Positions 9,404-19,300 of a stretch of DNA of 64,000 nucleotides are shown here, in pieces (the stretch's first letter is position 1; the number at the start of each line of letters is the position of its first letter). Both the position numbers and the translations under genes were made by a program. The notes under the pieces were generated by a model. The model did not search any database. It saw nothing but the letters and a program-made list of their open reading frames with translations, and was not told the origin of the DNA. Source of the stretch: Leptolinea tardivitalis (lineage in GTDB: Bacteria > Chloroflexota > Anaerolineae > Anaerolineales > Anaerolineaceae); the NCBI RefSeq assembly GCF_001050275.1, contig NZ_BBYA01000008.1, forward strand, positions 652,319 through 716,318. Reading direction: 5' to 3'.

Positions 9404-10228
9404 ATGAAGCATTTGTCTAAAATAATCCTTGTATTAATTGTCATGGTTGGTATTGCTTTTCCGTGTGCCAATATAGTACAGGCTTCCAACGGAGTGGATC
9501 AACTGGTGGCTGATGACGAGACTCCTGAAGAACCTGCGCCTGATGGGGTAGGAGGTGCGGCTACACCCACTCCAATCAGGGTAAGAATGAATGGCACAGT
9601 AAAGGCCTACTATACAGCTACAGCACCATCAATTGATGGTGACTGGAGCGACTGGTCAAGTCCGGAAAATCCTATGAGATTTGTGGTTGTAGGTGGTCAA
9701 AATCGCAGCGGTGTACAAGATTTTGATGCTTCTTTTAAATTGGCCTGGGATGAGAATTGCCTTTATATGGCAGCAAAAATCCGAGATGACAAGTATGTTC
9801 AAAATGCCCGTATTGACCAACTTTATAAAGGTGATTCATTAGAGATATTATTTGATTCGGAATTCTTTAGCGATTTTGATAGTACTGTTTTGAATAATGA
9901 TGACTATCAGCTGGGAATAAACCCCGGACATGGAAGCCCTAACGGACCAAAAGAATCCTATATTTTCTACCCATTAAACCAAAAGGGTCCACGAGATGAT
10001 ATTTCGATAGGCACAAAACGTACAAACGGTTATACAAGAGTTGAAGTTTCCATTCCATGGACAACATTCAATGTTACCCCGGAAACTGGTGCACATTATG
10101 GTTTTGCCATCGGAGCTTCAGATAATGATGATCCTACCCGGGATCAACAACAAACATTCCTGTCAAATATCAAGAAACGGGTTTTGGCCAATCCAACAAC
10201 ATGGGGTGACCTTACTCTGGTTCAGTAA
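9404..10228 (+). CDS. Secreted CBM9-like protein, paralogue of the preceding gene
   Basis: 274 residues. A Sec signal peptide (MKHLSKIILVLIVMVGIAFPCANIVQA) has a likely signal peptidase I site after QA. A short acidic, Pro-rich segment and one CBM9-like domain follow (APSIDGDWSDW, FKLAWDENCLYMAAKIRDD, GDSLEILFDSEFF, VEVSIPWTTF, WGDLTL at the end). Unlike the preceding gene it lacks the long TP linker, and the Cys in the signal is not in a convincing lipobox. GGAGGTGAGG is the ribosome-binding site. The 185-base leader (9219-9403) contains short GC-rich repeats but I could not assign it to a known riboswitch. The two genes look like a tandem duplication. Confidence 0.8.
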   Translation: MKHLSKIILVLIVMVGIAFPCANIVQASNGVDQLVADDETPEEPAPDGVGGAATPTPIRVRMNGTVKAYYTATAPSIDGDWSDWSSPENPMRFVVVGGQNRSGVQDFDASFKLAWDENCLYMAAKIRDDKYVQNARIDQLYKGDSLEILFDSEFFSDFDSTVLNNDDYQLGINPGHGSPNGPKESYIFYPLNQKGPRDDISIGTKRTNGYTRVEVSIPWTTFNVTPETGAHYGFAIGASDNDDPTRDQQQTFLSNIKKRVLANPTTWGDLTLVQ

Positions 10229-10259
10229 TTTGAATTAAGCAAAGTGTACTTATGTGAAA

Positions 10260-10289
10260 GAGCTGATATTTTTAGATATCGGCTCCTTT
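10260..10289. terminator. Bidirectional terminator between convergent genes
   Basis: A 10-bp stem GAGCTGATAT/ATATCGGCTC (one G-U) is followed by CCTTTT on the plus strand. It lies between the CBM9 gene and the convergent thioredoxin-like gene. Confidence 0.65.
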
Positions 10290-10290
10290 T

Positions 10291-11118
10291 CTATTTAAAG
10301 AGGATCAAGGACAATTCGTCACGATAATCCCGTGCACTCGGATCCTGATCTCCAAGTAATTCAAGAATAGCCAGAAAGGCGAACTTGGCTTTCCCCTTGC
10401 GATAGTTCTTGTCATTATTCAAGACTTCTAATAATCCATCCAGTGCGGAGAGGAGATTACCACGGTTGACGAGACGAAGGCTGTTGGCATACATGGCATC
10501 AAGATCAGTTTCAGGTTCAATGCCACTGGTTAAATCAGCAGCAAGTGGTAACAAAGCTTCGGCCTGACGATATTCTTTGCTGGCAGGAAACCTTTTTAAA
10601 AGAACTAGAGCATCTGAGGATTTACCCTGTGGAATAAGTGATTTCGCCAGACCCAAGATGGCGGCAGGAGGACAGTCTTCAGATTGTGATAGAGAACGAA
10701 AGACATCTTCCGCTTTTTTCCATTGATGTAAGGACAAAAGAGAATTTCCTTTTTCAAGATCAAGGTCAATTTGACTGGGTGGAAGCAAAAGCTCCACAAA
10801 TTCATCCAATTGGTCCTGAGAAATTAATCCTGAAAACTCTGCCACAACTTTTCCATCCTGGAATGCAATGACAGTGGGCAAGGATCTAACCTGATATTGC
10901 ATAGCCAGTTTTTGGTTGGCATCTGCATCCACACGGGCAAGACGAAGTGAACCATCTGCTTCTGTTACAACATTCTCTAACATTGGGCTCAATTGCTTGC
11001 AGGGTTGGCACCAGGAAGCCCAGAAATCCACTAATACAGGGATATTCCGGGAGTAATATAAGACCTCAAATTCAAAACTTTTTTCATTTACATCAAGAAT
11101 AAATTCGGATGGCACCAT
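10291..11118 (-). CDS. CnoX/YbbN-like thioredoxin-TPR protein
   Basis: 275 residues: a thioredoxin domain (about 10-110) with active site WASWCQPC at about 32-39, then a TPR-type helical region. This matches YbbN/CnoX proteins, which link a thioredoxin fold to tetratricopeptide repeats and help protect substrates of chaperones. The active site keeps both cysteines (CQPC), so redox activity is possible, unlike E. coli CnoX. It is followed upstream on the same strand by a small conserved protein and the cell-wall genes. Cytoplasmic; no signal peptide. Confidence 0.85.
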   Translation of the reverse strand: MVPSEFILDVNEKSFEFEVLYYSRNIPVLVDFWASWCQPCKQLSPMLENVVTEADGSLRLARVDADANQKLAMQYQVRSLPTVIAFQDGKVVAEFSGLISQDQLDEFVELLLPPSQIDLDLEKGNSLLSLHQWKKAEDVFRSLSQSEDCPPAAILGLAKSLIPQGKSSDALVLLKRFPASKEYRQAEALLPLAADLTSGIEPETDLDAMYANSLRLVNRGNLLSALDGLLEVLNNDKNYRKGKAKFAFLAILELLGDQDPSARDYRDELSLILFK

Positions 11119-11166
11119 TTTTTCCTGCCGCTATGTAAAATGCATATCTAACCCATAATGGAAAAG

Positions 11167-11595
11167 TCATTCATCCTCTGGTGGAGGTATCTGACCCGGT
11201 TGATCCACGCTGAGTACTTCTCCATGAATGTTTATTTTAACTTTGAATCCCATCAAACCAAGATATTCCCGACTCGCATCAGGTATTCCTGTTTCTTTTA
11301 ATGCTTCAAATTGTTTATCCATATTCTTTAATTGGTTTAAAAGAACAGCTCTGGAGAATAGATTGTCTTCTTGATTTAACATTTTTTGGGCTTGTTCAAT
11401 AATAATATCCTCATGTCCCCGAATCTGTTCCATTAAAGTGTCGAAAACTTGCCGGTCTACATCAGCTGCCGGAATATGACGAAGAAATCCGGCATCGTTG
11501 ACTATATAAAATGGTTCCCCATTAATAGAAACAGTATTGACGGGCTGACCGTATTCATCAGAAATTAAACCTGAAAATAAAGGATGACTGTACAT
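11167..11595 (-). CDS. Uncharacterised 142-residue protein
   Basis: A soluble, acidic protein with no signal peptide, no cysteines and no motif I recognise. The N-terminal half reads like a small beta-rich domain (VNTVSINGEPFYIVNDAGFLRHIPA). The second half is mostly helical with charged residues. It ends in a Pro/Glu tail. It lies between the thioredoxin-TPR gene and the L,D-transpeptidase on the same strand, with gaps of about 50-70 bases. Likely real from spacing and codon pattern; function unknown. Confidence 0.65.
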   Translation of the reverse strand: MYSHPLFSGLISDEYGQPVNTVSINGEPFYIVNDAGFLRHIPAADVDRQVFDTLMEQIRGHEDIIIEQAQKMLNQEDNLFSRAVLLNQLKNMDKQFEALKETGIPDASREYLGLMGFKVKINIHGEVLSVDQPGQIPPPEDE

Positions 11596-11663
11596 AATTT
11601 TGTTTTCCTACTCCAAATATACTATATCAAAATACGTTATAAACATAAAAAAGTTGTTAGAGA

Positions 11664-12905
11664 TTAATGGATATAGACAAGCGTTCCAATACTGGCCCAT
11701 TGAAAAAGCCAGGCTGCATCATCGGTTTTTAGATTGACACATCCATGACTCATGGGTGTTCCAAAATTATGATGCCAGTAGGTACCATGCAATCCATAAC
11801 TTTGATAAAAATACATTGTGTAAGGAACATTAGGTAAGTAATAGCCAGGACCGCGCATATCTGCATATCGTTTCTTAATATATATGTGATAGGTTCCTTT
11901 TACAGTTGGGTGAGCTGCTGTTCCAGTGGAAACCAGGAATTCCCGTAATAAAGAATCTCTGGCGTACGCACGGACTTTTTGTTTTGCCAGATCCACTTCA
12001 ATCCACCGGCCATCTTCAAGCGTTTCTGCAATCTGATCGCCGATAAGAATAGGCATACTTTCTGATTCACCGTCATCCAATTCTTCTTCTGTTGGAGAAA
12101 TGACTGTTTGTGATGGCACAGGAGTTGAGGTCAATGTGATGGTTGGTATCTTTGTCGGGGTTCGGGTTGGTGATGGTGTAATAGTGGGTGCTTTTGTCTC
12201 TGTTGGACGGGGATTGGCAGTGAGGATCTTACTTACAAGCTCATCAGTGTTACTTTCAGAGGCAACAGATTGTGCTCGAACACTGGGAAGTCCTGAAAGG
12301 AGCCAAATTGTAAGTAGAAAGAGAAAAATCACAAACGACACAGTGTATGGCAGTAACACCGACCAGGGATTGACTGGTTCTGGGGGACGAGGCCGGGGTC
12401 GTCGTCTCCGGATTATTGTTGGTTGAAGGCTATTTATCTGAGGTTCTACCTTAGGCGGAGTAGAAGTATCAGCTATTCGAGAGGAATCCATGTTTTGCCG
12501 AAAATCAGAAAATGAGTCAACTTTCGGAGGCAAAACATCTGCTGGTGGAAAGGTCGATGATGGTTCAAAGGGTTTATACACCGAAGTTTCATTCGACTTT
12601 TCGAGATTGGGAACAAAGTCATGTAATGTTGCTAGGTATTCTTCAAAGGATCGGCCGGTTTTTGTTTCAGCCCACACTACACCTTTATTTCCCCTGCGGC
12701 TGAGAGGATTAATATCCAGGGCTTTTTTCAAATACTCAAAGCTATTATTCGGGTCAGATGTAGCCGCGAGAATCAGCCAGGCTTCTTCCAGCCCGGGGTC
12801 TAGAGTTGATGCTTCGGATGCCCAGAAATGCGCATCAGACACTTCACCTCTACGAACCAGGTGCCAGGCATGGTCAAGTGCTGATTGGGCAGCCGAAAAG
12901 GTCAT
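11664..12905 (-). CDS. Membrane-anchored L,D-transpeptidase (YkuD domain)
   Basis: 413 residues. The N-terminal 90 residues are TPR-like (HAWHLVRRGEVSDAHFWASEASTLDPG). A Pro/Arg-rich cytoplasmic stretch leads to one TM (VLLPYTVSFVIFLFLLTIWL, about 187-208). A Thr/Pro linker follows, and a C-terminal YkuD domain (about 290-413) with the catalytic signature HG...SHGCVNL near residue 390. It should form 3-3 peptidoglycan cross-links or attach proteins to the wall, outside the membrane. The start ATG overlaps the stop of the amidase gene as TAATG, so the two are translationally coupled. Confidence 0.9.
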   Translation of the reverse strand: MTFSAAQSALDHAWHLVRRGEVSDAHFWASEASTLDPGLEEAWLILAATSDPNNSFEYLKKALDINPLSRRGNKGVVWAETKTGRSFEEYLATLHDFVPNLEKSNETSVYKPFEPSSTFPPADVLPPKVDSFSDFRQNMDSSRIADTSTPPKVEPQINSLQPTIIRRRRPRPRPPEPVNPWSVLLPYTVSFVIFLFLLTIWLLSGLPSVRAQSVASESNTDELVSKILTANPRPTETKAPTITPSPTRTPTKIPTITLTSTPVPSQTVISPTEEELDDGESESMPILIGDQIAETLEDGRWIEVDLAKQKVRAYARDSLLREFLVSTGTAAHPTVKGTYHIYIKKRYADMRGPGYYLPNVPYTMYFYQSYGLHGTYWHHNFGTPMSHGCVNLKTDDAAWLFQWASIGTLVYIH

Positions 12906-13777
12906 TACGGAGTGGGTTCCTGCGTCGGCAAGTTATTCAAATCTTCATTACGAATAAAGCAAAGGATACCCTGAGAAATACCACGGGCTACAAGATCTGT
13001 TCTCTCCGTCAGAATTTGGCGATCCAGATTCATAAACCCAGTCTCTATGATTGCTGCCGTGGTATTGGCATTGATCTCGTTGAAAGTGTGGTAATTTGTC
13101 ATATCTTTGGTAATTGTATTGGCATGGTATTTCATATTTGTCACAGAACCATATCGATCAACCAGACAGGCTGTCAGCCGGGATGCTTTCTCAGGAAAAG
13201 CAGACGACATGGCTGCTGCTACTTTGAAACCAGTGGCTTCATTATTGATGTAATCGCAGGAATCATTATGAATGGATACCAGAGCAAGAGCGTTATATTC
13301 AAAAAGCTTCTCGTCTTTTTCTTGAAGCAAATCGACATCATAACCTTCACTGACAAGGTCTTCTCGCACTAAAGTGGCAATTTTCTGGTTTAATTCAACC
13401 TCTGTAAATCCGTCCTGGCAGACAGCTCCGGAATCATTTCCCCAGTGACCTGCTACGATCCCGATTCGAGGTTTTGGCGAAGCGGTGGGAGTTAGTGGAA
13501 TGGTAGTCGGTTTGATGGAACTAAACGTGGATGATTTAAACATCCGGTCCAACATCTGGTTTGAAAAGATATTCGAGGGATTCCACATGGTGAACACTGT
13601 GGCTATCACAATGGCGACAGAAAATACCGTTTGTAATGCAGACCACATATTAAAACCATAAGAGGTTATTTGCTCCTGGAACTCGTCATCCATAATCGAG
13701 GATTCCTGCCTTGCCTGAGAAGAAGTATTATTGGAATTTTGTGGTGGTTTAGCAGGTTGGTGGTCTATATTTGTCAT
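12905..13777 (-). CDS. N-acetylmuramoyl-L-alanine amidase (Amidase_3), membrane-anchored
   Basis: 290 residues. A disordered N-terminus is followed by a single TM helix (LQTVFSVAIVIATVFTM, about 47-65) and the zinc amidase domain. The zinc ligands are visible: H in GIVAGHWG, E in GFTEVELNQ and H in SIHNDS. The catalytic Glu is in AAIIETGFMN. It cleaves the bond between MurNAc and L-Ala in peptidoglycan. It is first in a unit with the L,D-transpeptidase, suggesting joint wall remodelling. Confidence 0.9.
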   Translation of the reverse strand: MTNIDHQPAKPPQNSNNTSSQARQESSIMDDEFQEQITSYGFNMWSALQTVFSVAIVIATVFTMWNPSNIFSNQMLDRMFKSSTFSSIKPTTIPLTPTASPKPRIGIVAGHWGNDSGAVCQDGFTEVELNQKIATLVREDLVSEGYDVDLLQEKDEKLFEYNALALVSIHNDSCDYINNEATGFKVAAAMSSAFPEKASRLTACLVDRYGSVTNMKYHANTITKDMTNYHTFNEINANTTAAIIETGFMNLDRQILTERTDLVARGISQGILCFIRNEDLNNLPTQEPTP

Positions 13778-13883
13778 AATGTCCCATCATACCAAAATTT
13801 ATTAATCTATAACAAGTTATATTTCTCATTGACGAACCAAAATTATCTTCGTATAACGAAGGATATATAATAAAGGTGAAATT

Positions 13884-14366
13884 GTGAAAGCGATATCTGA
13901 ACAACTCAGGGAAGCAATGCGGCAATGGACAACGGGGGTTTGCATCGTTTGCAGTAGATTTGGAAATATGGTTCATGGGATGACAGTAAATTCTTTTACG
14001 TCAGTTTCTCTCGATCCTCCAATTGTCGCCATAACTTTGGCCAACCAAACGCGGACTGCCAATCTGGTGCAAAAATCCGGCCGATTCTCGGTGTCAATTC
14101 TGGCCAAAAATCAGAAATCATTAGCGGAAAAATTTTCCGGAAAAGTTATTGAAGGTCCTGGACGATTTGATAATGTTTCGACGGTACTGTTACCCAACGA
14201 AATTCCGGGAATTGCAGAATCTTTATCTTTACTGGCATGTGAGGTAATCCAGGTTATCCCTTTGAAAAACTCCTCTATTTATCTGGGGAAAGTACTGTAT
14301 TCTGAAGTAATTCATCAATCCCTGGAACCTTTGGTTTATCAAAATAGGGAATATAAAACATTATGA
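13884..14366 (+). CDS. Flavin reductase-like FMN-binding protein
   Basis: 160 residues matching the flavin reductase-like split-barrel family: MRQWTTGVCIVCSRFGNMVHGMTVNSFTSVSLDPPIVAITL. Such proteins bind FMN and reduce free flavin with NAD(P)H for a partner oxygenase or other acceptor. No partner oxygenase is adjacent. The last codon overlaps the start of the AMMECR1 gene (ATGA), so the two are co-transcribed. Confidence 0.85.
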   Translation: MKAISEQLREAMRQWTTGVCIVCSRFGNMVHGMTVNSFTSVSLDPPIVAITLANQTRTANLVQKSGRFSVSILAKNQKSLAEKFSGKVIEGPGRFDNVSTVLLPNEIPGIAESLSLLACEVIQVIPLKNSSIYLGKVLYSEVIHQSLEPLVYQNREYKTL

Positions 14367-14935
14367 AAAAGCAAACCATCAGTAATGAAGACCGACAAAT
14401 CTTATTGGAATTAGCACGACGTTCAATTGAAGCAGCTGCCCGCAAAAGATCTCTTCCGGTAGTGCATACAGGTGATTATTCAGAAAGACTACAGGAAGAT
14501 GGAGCCAGTTTTGTCACGTTAACAATACAAGGGTCATTACGTGGTTGTATTGGAACTCTGGAGGCGTATCAACCACTGGTAAAAGATGTTGTGGAACATG
14601 CTGCAGCGGCTGCAGTGGAGGATTTCAGATTCAATCCGGTATCGCCTTCTGAAATTCAAACGATCGCCATCGAGATTTCTGTTCTTTCAAAACCTGAAAG
14701 ATTGATATATTCGACTACTGAAGAATTATTGGAAAAGCTTAATCCTAAAATTGATGGTGTGATCTTGAAAGACGGGCGGGCAAGAGCAACATTTTTACCG
14801 CAGGTTTGGGAGCAATTACCTGATAAAAATGAATTTCTTTCCCATCTATGCAACAAAATGGGCTCACCATCAAACCTGTGGAAAATAAAAAACCTGGAGG
14901 TTTTCACCTACCAGGTTGAAGAATTTCATGACTGA
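14363..14935 (+). CDS. amrA: AMMECR1 domain protein (AmmeMemoRadiSam system protein A)
   Basis: 190 residues spanning one AMMECR1 domain, with the invariant LRGCIGTL motif at about 53-60 and the later FLPQVWEQLPDKNEFLSHLC segment typical of the family. In many genomes it is encoded with a Memo-like protein and a radical SAM protein; neither partner is adjacent here. Biochemical function of the family is not settled. Overlaps the flavin reductase gene by four bases. Confidence 0.85.
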   Translation: MKKQTISNEDRQILLELARRSIEAAARKRSLPVVHTGDYSERLQEDGASFVTLTIQGSLRGCIGTLEAYQPLVKDVVEHAAAAAVEDFRFNPVSPSEIQTIAIEISVLSKPERLIYSTTEELLEKLNPKIDGVILKDGRARATFLPQVWEQLPDKNEFLSHLCNKMGSPSNLWKIKNLEVFTYQVEEFHD

Positions 14936-14938
14936 TTT

Positions 14939-15595
14939 CTAAAACTTTGTTGCTTCGTTATATGCCTGCCCGTAGAAGTGCGCTATGATAAGAGTTGAAA
15001 ATGGAATAGTGATTAAGAGTCCAACCACGCAGGCAATGACTCCAGCCCCGCCGATCATGCCGGCAATTAATGAACCAAGCCAGGTCAAAAGGTAAGCCAC
15101 GGGGGCTTTCTTAATCAGGGCAAAGATTTCACCAAGGCGAAAACCGGCACCGATCTCTTCATTGTTATTAAGAAAGAGGGCGTAGGCAGCTGGCAGAATA
15201 AATACCATTACAAGACTATAGATCAGATTGAGTATACTGGTGCAGATCGTGATTATAGCCAAACCGCCCAGTATCGCACCGGTGCCATTATCAGAAGAAG
15301 CTGATTGTGCCATGGCATTTGATAAAGTGCTGGGTATCTGGAAAATCATTGTTGGAATGGAATAAACAAAGGAGATCACAAACGCTTTCAAGCCACGAGA
15401 TAAGAATTTCCCGAAATCAGTTTCCGGAATGACAACGGGTTCTTTACGAATGATTTGAAGTGTAATTTCTAATCCCCAACCCAGAAGATAAAACCAACCA
15501 ACAATTGGAATAAGAAAAATCAGACCAGGTATGATTAACTTTTTGAACCAATTTTGATCTTTAAAAGCAAAACTAAAAGGTGATCCGAAATCCAT
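14939..15595 (-). CDS. DUF4013 membrane protein
   Basis: 218 residues with about five hydrophobic segments (LIIPGLIFLIPIVGWFYLLGW, AFVISFVYSIPTMIFQIP, AILGGLAIITICTSI, LVMVFILPAAYALF, WLGSLIAGMIGGAGVIACVVG). The layout and the opening FSFAFKDQNWFKKLIIPGL fit DUF4013. Function unknown. It ends four bases from the convergent AMMECR1 gene and follows the two P-II-like genes on the same strand. Confidence 0.75.
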   Translation of the reverse strand: MDFGSPFSFAFKDQNWFKKLIIPGLIFLIPIVGWFYLLGWGLEITLQIIRKEPVVIPETDFGKFLSRGLKAFVISFVYSIPTMIFQIPSTLSNAMAQSASSDNGTGAILGGLAIITICTSILNLIYSLVMVFILPAAYALFLNNNEEIGAGFRLGEIFALIKKAPVAYLLTWLGSLIAGMIGGAGVIACVVGLLITIPFSTLIIAHFYGQAYNEATKF

Positions 15596-15614
15596 TTAAT
15601 TTCTCCTCATTATG

Positions 15615-15881
15615 TTAGAAATGAATAAATTGATCCACTTTTATTACAAATACAGTGGCTTTTTTCGTCCCTTGCTCCTGTGGTTGCAGGCAATTTTCTT
15701 TGATGGTAGCAATGGCTTTTTCTACTTGATCATCTTCAACCCCAATCAGAAGAGTAGTTGAGCCGCGATGAAAAAAGCCTCCGGTAGAAGCAATCATCGT
15801 AACAGAAAATCCAGATTCAGTAAGTGCATGAGATACCTGATCGTTATCTACATCCCTGATGATAGTAATGATCAATTTCAT
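15615..15881 (-). CDS. P-II-like cyclic-di-AMP receptor family protein (DarA/PstA type)
   Basis: 88 residues. MKLIITIIRDVDNDQVSHALTE opens the P-II-like ferredoxin fold. The T-loop region contains ASTGGFFHRGSTTLLIGV, close to the family signature STGGFLxxGNTTLLIG. Family members bind c-di-AMP as trimers and relay osmotic or metabolic signals by protein contact. It lies three bases downstream of a second copy and just ahead of the DUF4013 gene. c-di-AMP binding is inferred from family only. Confidence 0.8.
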   Translation of the reverse strand: MKLIITIIRDVDNDQVSHALTESGFSVTMIASTGGFFHRGSTTLLIGVEDDQVEKAIATIKENCLQPQEQGTKKATVFVIKVDQFIHF

Positions 15882-15884
15882 GGT

Positions 15885-16238
15885 CTAAAACTCCTCAAAA
15901 TGTTCGATATCGATATTAAAAATCGTAGCACCACCAACATTGATTGGGGTAGGCGTTGGAAGCGGCAACGGGGCACTTTCCAATGGAACTGCCAGATATT
16001 CAATCCTCTGCCGGCAGCTTTCTTTTAATGCACTTTGTGCTTTTTCAATTTCATCAGGTTTAAGGCCCAAAAGAAGAGTGGCATTGCGGCGGCCCAAAAA
16101 GCCACCTACACTGGGAAGCCGGGTAGGCATAATATTCACCGCTTTTAAAGCGGAATAGGCCGCATCTATGTCTTGTGCCTGAATTACGGCGATGAACATT
16201 TTTGAAATTTCGTTATCGGTAGATTTGATGGCGTCCAT
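15885..16238 (-). CDS. Second P-II-like cyclic-di-AMP receptor family protein, with extension
   Basis: 117 residues. The core starts at MFIAVIQAQDIDAAYSALKA and has the T-loop motif SVGGFLGRRNATLLLGL. About 13 residues precede the usual start, and a Pro-rich loop (SAPLPLPTPTPIN) interrupts the C-terminal part. The ATG at 16238 is preceded by GAGAG; an internal ATG at residue 14 would restore usual family length. It pairs with the downstream copy, so hetero-oligomers are possible (inference). Confidence 0.75.
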   Translation of the reverse strand: MDAIKSTDNEISKMFIAVIQAQDIDAAYSALKAVNIMPTRLPSVGGFLGRRNATLLLGLKPDEIEKAQSALKESCRQRIEYLAVPLESAPLPLPTPTPINVGGATIFNIDIEHFEEF

Positions 16239-16358
16239 AATCTCTCAAAGATTAATCTGATATTAAATTCCATTCGTATTGTACATACAGGCGGGTGAAA
16301 GGTCAAATCGTAATTTATAATTGATTAAGGAAAATTAAGAATAGATACGGAATTTACC

Positions 16359-19300
16359 ATGGCTTACTTTGATTCATTCTATAACAGTTCAGAGGATACA
16401 TCAGATTCGGAGAATCCATCATTACCGGATGGTGGTGAAGAGCCTGAAAATGAATCACCTCAATCACAACCACAGGAAATAAAACCTGATTTCCCATTAG
16501 AAGATAGAGATGAGGATTCAGAGAAGAATAAACAAGGTCATAAAAAACCGCCGTATCCTTTAAATAACCACGATGATTTCTTATTGAATGATACAGGCGA
16601 ACAAAGAGCTTTCAGCGAAAATAGATTTACAACTACTGGGGGGACTGTTGTACCCAAACGGCATGCCCCACCGTATGCAACACAACCTTTCTTTCAACCA
16701 CAAATAACTGGTGCAACCAAGGTGGCTTCACAACCGTTGCCAACAGAAGGTAAAACGAGATCAGACGGTGTAACCACAACTGGTACTGTTCAGACCAACA
16801 CCAATGCTGGTAAAAATCGCACACAAGTCATTTCAACTCCAGCTGGTGGTAGCAAACCACCTGCAAAGTATAAAAACAAAACCCCGGGTAAAGATACTGG
16901 TTGTTTTGTAAAGGCACTTATCATCATATTGATTGTTGGCCTGGCTGCAGTTTTCATCATGGGTGCTGCGGCCATCTATCAATACTTCTCCTTGGCTTCT
17001 TCATTACCAGGAATCGAAAATCTATCTGAAAAAACGTCGCAGTTCGAAACCACCCGCATAATGGACAGGAACGGCGATTTACTCTATGAATTATTGAGTC
17101 CAACAGCCGGACGAAGGACCTACGTTCCGTTGGAAAAGATCTCACCATACCTGATTGCTGCCACAATCGCAACAGAAGACAAGGATTACTATAATCATCC
17201 GGGTTTTGACCCCTATGCGATTTTTCGAGCATTGGTGCAAAACTATACATCTGGAGAAACTGTTTCGGGTGCTTCGACAATTACACAACAACTGGCACGT
17301 ATGCTTCTCTTTTCACAGGAAGAACGTGTAGAAGTCTCACTTCGACGTAAGGCTCGCGAAATTGTTCTGGCTGCAGAAATTACCCGTAAATATTCGAAAG
17401 AACAAATACTGGAAATGTATTTAAATGAAGCATATTACAGTAATATGGCTTATGGTATTGAAGCCGCTGCAGAGACATATTTCAATACAACAGCCGATAA
17501 ATTGACATTAAGTCAGGCGTCATTTCTAGCCGGTTTGCCTCAGTCGCCGGGGGTATATGATATCTTCACAAATCGAGAAGATACTTTGCGCCGCCAGGTG
17601 CAAGTTCTTGACTTAATGGTTCAACTCTCGAATGAAAGAAATTGCATTTATGTAAGTACAAATGTGCAACCTGTTTGCATCGATGCCAACAGCGCCGCTA
17701 CAGCTGCCGTTGAAACTTCTGATTACCCATTTGAAATACGTCAAAACAACATGCGATTTCCACATTGGGTCAATTACATTCGATCACAGTTGGAACAGCA
17801 GTATGATCCACAAACGATCTACCGATCTGGATTTACTGTTTACACAACTATTGACCCCACCATGCAGGAAATGGCTGAAAGAATTGTAAAAGAACAGGTT
17901 GACACACTGGCTGATTACAATGTTTCAGATGGAGCGCTCGTGGCAATTCAACCATCCACAGGTCAAATACTCAGCATGGTTGGATCGGCAGATTTTAATA
18001 ATGTGGAGATAAGCGGGCAGGTGAATATGGCGGTCAGTCCACGACAACCCGGTTCTTCCATAAAACCATTAACCTATACGGCTGCATTTGAAAAAGGATG
18101 GACACCGGCAACGATAATTTGGGATGTCCCCAGTGAATTTCCCCCCAGCGGAGATCCCAATGACCCCAGAGAACCTTACAAACCCATCAATTATGATGAA
18201 AAATTCCATGGACCGGTGACGGTTCGCACAGCTCTGGCTAACTCATACAATATTCCGGCTGTAAAAACACTTCAATATATTGGAATTTATGATAACAAAG
18301 ATACTCCAGAACCAGATGGTTTCATCAATTTTGCCAAACGGATGGGAATAAACACCCTGACACGCGATGATTATGGATTGTCACTAACCCTCGGAGGAGG
18401 GGAAGTTACTTTATTAGATATGACATCTGCATTTGCCATTTATGCCAATCAGGGTATGCGGGTAAAACCTGTTTCGATCTTAAAAATCGAGGATTACTCA
18501 GGGAATCTTATCTACCAATACAAACCAGAAGAACCGGAACAGGTAATTCGGCCTGAACATGCCTACCTGATCACCTCGATACTTTCTGATAATAAAGCAA
18601 GGGCTCCTATGTTTGGGGAGAACAGCGTTTTACGAATGCCTTTCGATGCTGCTGCAAAAACAGGAACAACCAACAATTATCGAGATAACTGGACGATGGG
18701 TTATACGCCGGATCTGGCTGTTGGAGTTTGGGTAGGTAATGCCGATTACTCACCAATGCAAAATACAACAGGCGTTACGGGAGCTGCTCCCATTTGGTCA
18801 GCTTTTATGAAAGAAGCAGCCCCTTATATTTCCCACGATAATCCAACTCCGTTCAAGCGTCCAGGTGGTATTATCGATAAGGTAATATGTACAATTTCAG
18901 GAACAGAACCGTCTGAAGACTGCCCTGAGACACGATCAGAAATTTTTGCATCCGATCAATTACCTTTACCGAAAAATAAAGATTTTTATTCAAAAGTGAC
19001 TATCGACACATGGACTGGATACCTGGCTTCAGGAGAATGTCAGGAATTTCAGAAGGCAGTACGGGCATTATCCATTGATGATAAATGGGGAAAAGATTGG
19101 CTTTCGAATACAGATGAAGGTCGGGAGTGGTTAAAAAAAGCCGGCCTAAGCAAGAATGTACGGTTTGCCCCCGAGAGGCAATGTAAAGCATCTGATCCAA
19201 AACCAACCATATTCTTCCCCGGCCTCGAAGATGGTCAGACGATAACAGAAAGCCCGTTTGATATTTATGCTGTGGCAGATGTACCATCTGGTTTCAAGGA

